Source: Planctomycetota bacterium
GTDB taxonomy: Bacteria > Planctomycetota > Phycisphaerae > WQYP01
DNA: 7,349 nucleotides
Assembly: GCA_021805585.1 (NCBI GenBank)
Contig: JAJZEY010000482.1
Coordinates: 1-7,349 of the forward strand
Reading direction: 5' to 3'
Each line of letters opens with the position of its first letter. The stretch's first letter is position 1. The position numbers and the translations under genes were made by a program. Below the pieces are notes generated by a model that saw nothing but the letters and a program-made list of their open reading frames with translations, made no database searches and was not told the DNA's origin. Below, piece after piece: positions 6,364 to 7,349 of the stretch.

Positions 6364-7349
6364 ATGAATATTTTTCACCGGCGAGGCGCTCAATCCGCAC
6401 AAGGCGGATCGGATTTAACGGTCCTGGGAAAAATCTGGAGTCAGATTCTGCCGGAACTCCTGCGCACGCGAATTTCCTGGCTTTTTGTCCTGGCCATTGC
6501 AATGCTTTCGCTCATCAGCCTGGCCGCGGTTAAGGTCTGCGGACCGCAGCTTTTTATCCGCCAGCAGATTCACCTGGCCATCGGCGTGGCGATTCTGCTT
6601 CTGGCGTTAATTCCCGGATATCGGAAAATCGGCGCTCTTTCCTATTTCTTATATGGCATATCGTGCCTTCTGCTGCTGGCCGTCCTTTTTTCGCCGGCGG
6701 TGAAGGGAAGCCATCGGTGGTTTATCCTGCCCGGCGGGATGAACTTTCAACCCAGCGAACTGGCGAAAATAACCTTCGTGTTAACCGTGGCCTGGTCGCT
6801 GCGCATGCATCGCGAATGCCGCGAATTCCGTAAGTTGCTTTTCCCGTTCGCGCTTATGATTCCGCCCATGTGTCTGATTCTGGTGGAAAGTGATCTGGGC
6901 ACGGCGCTTTTGTTTCCGCCGGTGCTTTATGCCATGTTGATTGCCGCCGGCGCACGGTTTCGCCATCTGATCGCCATTGCCCTTATTGTGCTGGCCGCCG
7001 CCCCGTGGACCTACACATTTCTCAAGCCCTATCAGAAGCAGCGAATTGTCGCCCTGTTTACCCACGGCAAACCGACCAAGGCACAATTGCACGGCAATTT
7101 GTATCAAAAGCAGCAGAGCGAAATTGCCGAAGGCAGCGGTGCGCTGACCGGCCGCGGATTGCGCGGGGCCGACGAAATTCGCCACGGCCTTCTGCCCGAA
7201 GCGGCTAACGACTTTATTTTCGCGGTTGTGGGCAGCCAGTGGGGATTTGTCGGCGCGGTCACAATTCTGGTACTTTACCTGTTGTTTTTTGGCGGATGCC
7301 TGGAAATTGCCGGTAATTCAGCCGATCCCTTTGGTCGATTGCTGGTCAT
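6364..7349 (+). CDS. rodA: Peptidoglycan glycosyltransferase RodA (SEDS family), 3' end missing
   Basis: This is the membrane-embedded SEDS polymerase that extends glycan strands from lipid II, working with PBP2. The window holds 328 residues of roughly 370-420 expected. Family signatures run in order: GSHRWFILPGGMNFQPSELAKI (115-136), ESDLGTALLFPP (175-186), KPYQKQRIVALF (221-232), YQKQQSEIAEGSGALTGRG (247-265) and LPEAANDFIFAVVGSQWGFVG (277-297). Asp283 in NDFIF aligns with the essential catalytic Asp of RodA proteins. The usual EE after the FAVxG stretch is SQ here. Several hydrophobic helices start near residue 38, after a polar N-terminal tail of about 36 residues. The ATG at 6364 has weak GGGA spacing; an in-frame GTG at 6280 with AGGA 9 nt before it would add 28 residues and cannot be excluded. 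Placement directly after PBP2 favours RodA over FtsW. It probably shares the mrdA transcript. Confidence 0.93.
   Translation, partial: MNIFHRRGAQSAQGGSDLTVLGKIWSQILPELLRTRISWLFVLAIAMLSLISLAAVKVCGPQLFIRQQIHLAIGVAILLLALIPGYRKIGALSYFLYGISCLLLLAVLFSPAVKGSHRWFILPGGMNFQPSELAKITFVLTVAWSLRMHRECREFRKLLFPFALMIPPMCLILVESDLGTALLFPPVLYAMLIAAGARFRHLIAIALIVLAAAPWTYTFLKPYQKQRIVALFTHGKPTKAQLHGNLYQKQQSEIAEGSGALTGRGLRGADEIRHGLLPEAANDFIFAVVGSQWGFVGAVTILVLYLLFFGGCLEIAGNSADPFGRLLV

Noticed and set aside
6348..6533. 61-codon plus-strand frame at the rodA start
   Set aside because: It is out of frame with the clear RodA reading frame and shows no family features.

Overview
This is a compact, GC-moderate-to-high bacterial chromosomal window with five protein genes and no RNA gene, mobile element or CRISPR array that I can see. 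Three genes read leftward on the minus strand: an MFS transporter, then miaB, then a sigma-70 family factor cut by the left edge. Two genes read rightward on the plus strand: penicillin-binding protein 2 (mrdA), then rodA, cut by the right edge. The two groups diverge from a short region at about 3967-4179.

Organism: the genes are housekeeping types from a free-living, rod-type, peptidoglycan-making bacterium. The sigma factor has no region 1.1 but a primary-type region 2.4. The MiaB and SEDS proteins have slightly unusual signatures. This would suit a PVC-group bacterium, perhaps a Planctomycetota/Phycisphaerae lineage, but that is a low-confidence inference from sequence flavour only.

Left part (1-2661): the sigma factor has a good sigma-70 type promoter (TTGTGA-18-TACAAT) and a leader of about 100 nt holding two adjacent tandem duplications and a hairpin. 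miaB encodes the tRNA-A37 methylthiotransferase with all six iron-sulfur cysteines, and its C-terminal TRAM domain is split by an insertion of about 55 residues rich in Ala, Ser and Gly. It has its own promoter with a perfect TATAAT in the 191-bp gap after the MFS gene.

Middle (2662-4179): a 434-residue major facilitator protein of unknown substrate diverges from mrdA. The shared region contains a perfect 7-bp-arm palindrome, a candidate mrdA promoter and two leader hairpins, one lying just before the mrdA start.

Right part (4180-7349): mrdA and rodA encode the transpeptidase and the SEDS glycosyltransferase of the elongasome, which polymerise and cross-link side-wall peptidoglycan together. 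The 123-nt gap between them has no in-frame stop, so rodA lies in the same frame as mrdA behind a single TGA. I found no convincing new biological system. The items most worth a second look are the MiaB TRAM insertion, the structured sigma-factor leader, the divergent-region palindrome and the in-frame mrdA-rodA junction.
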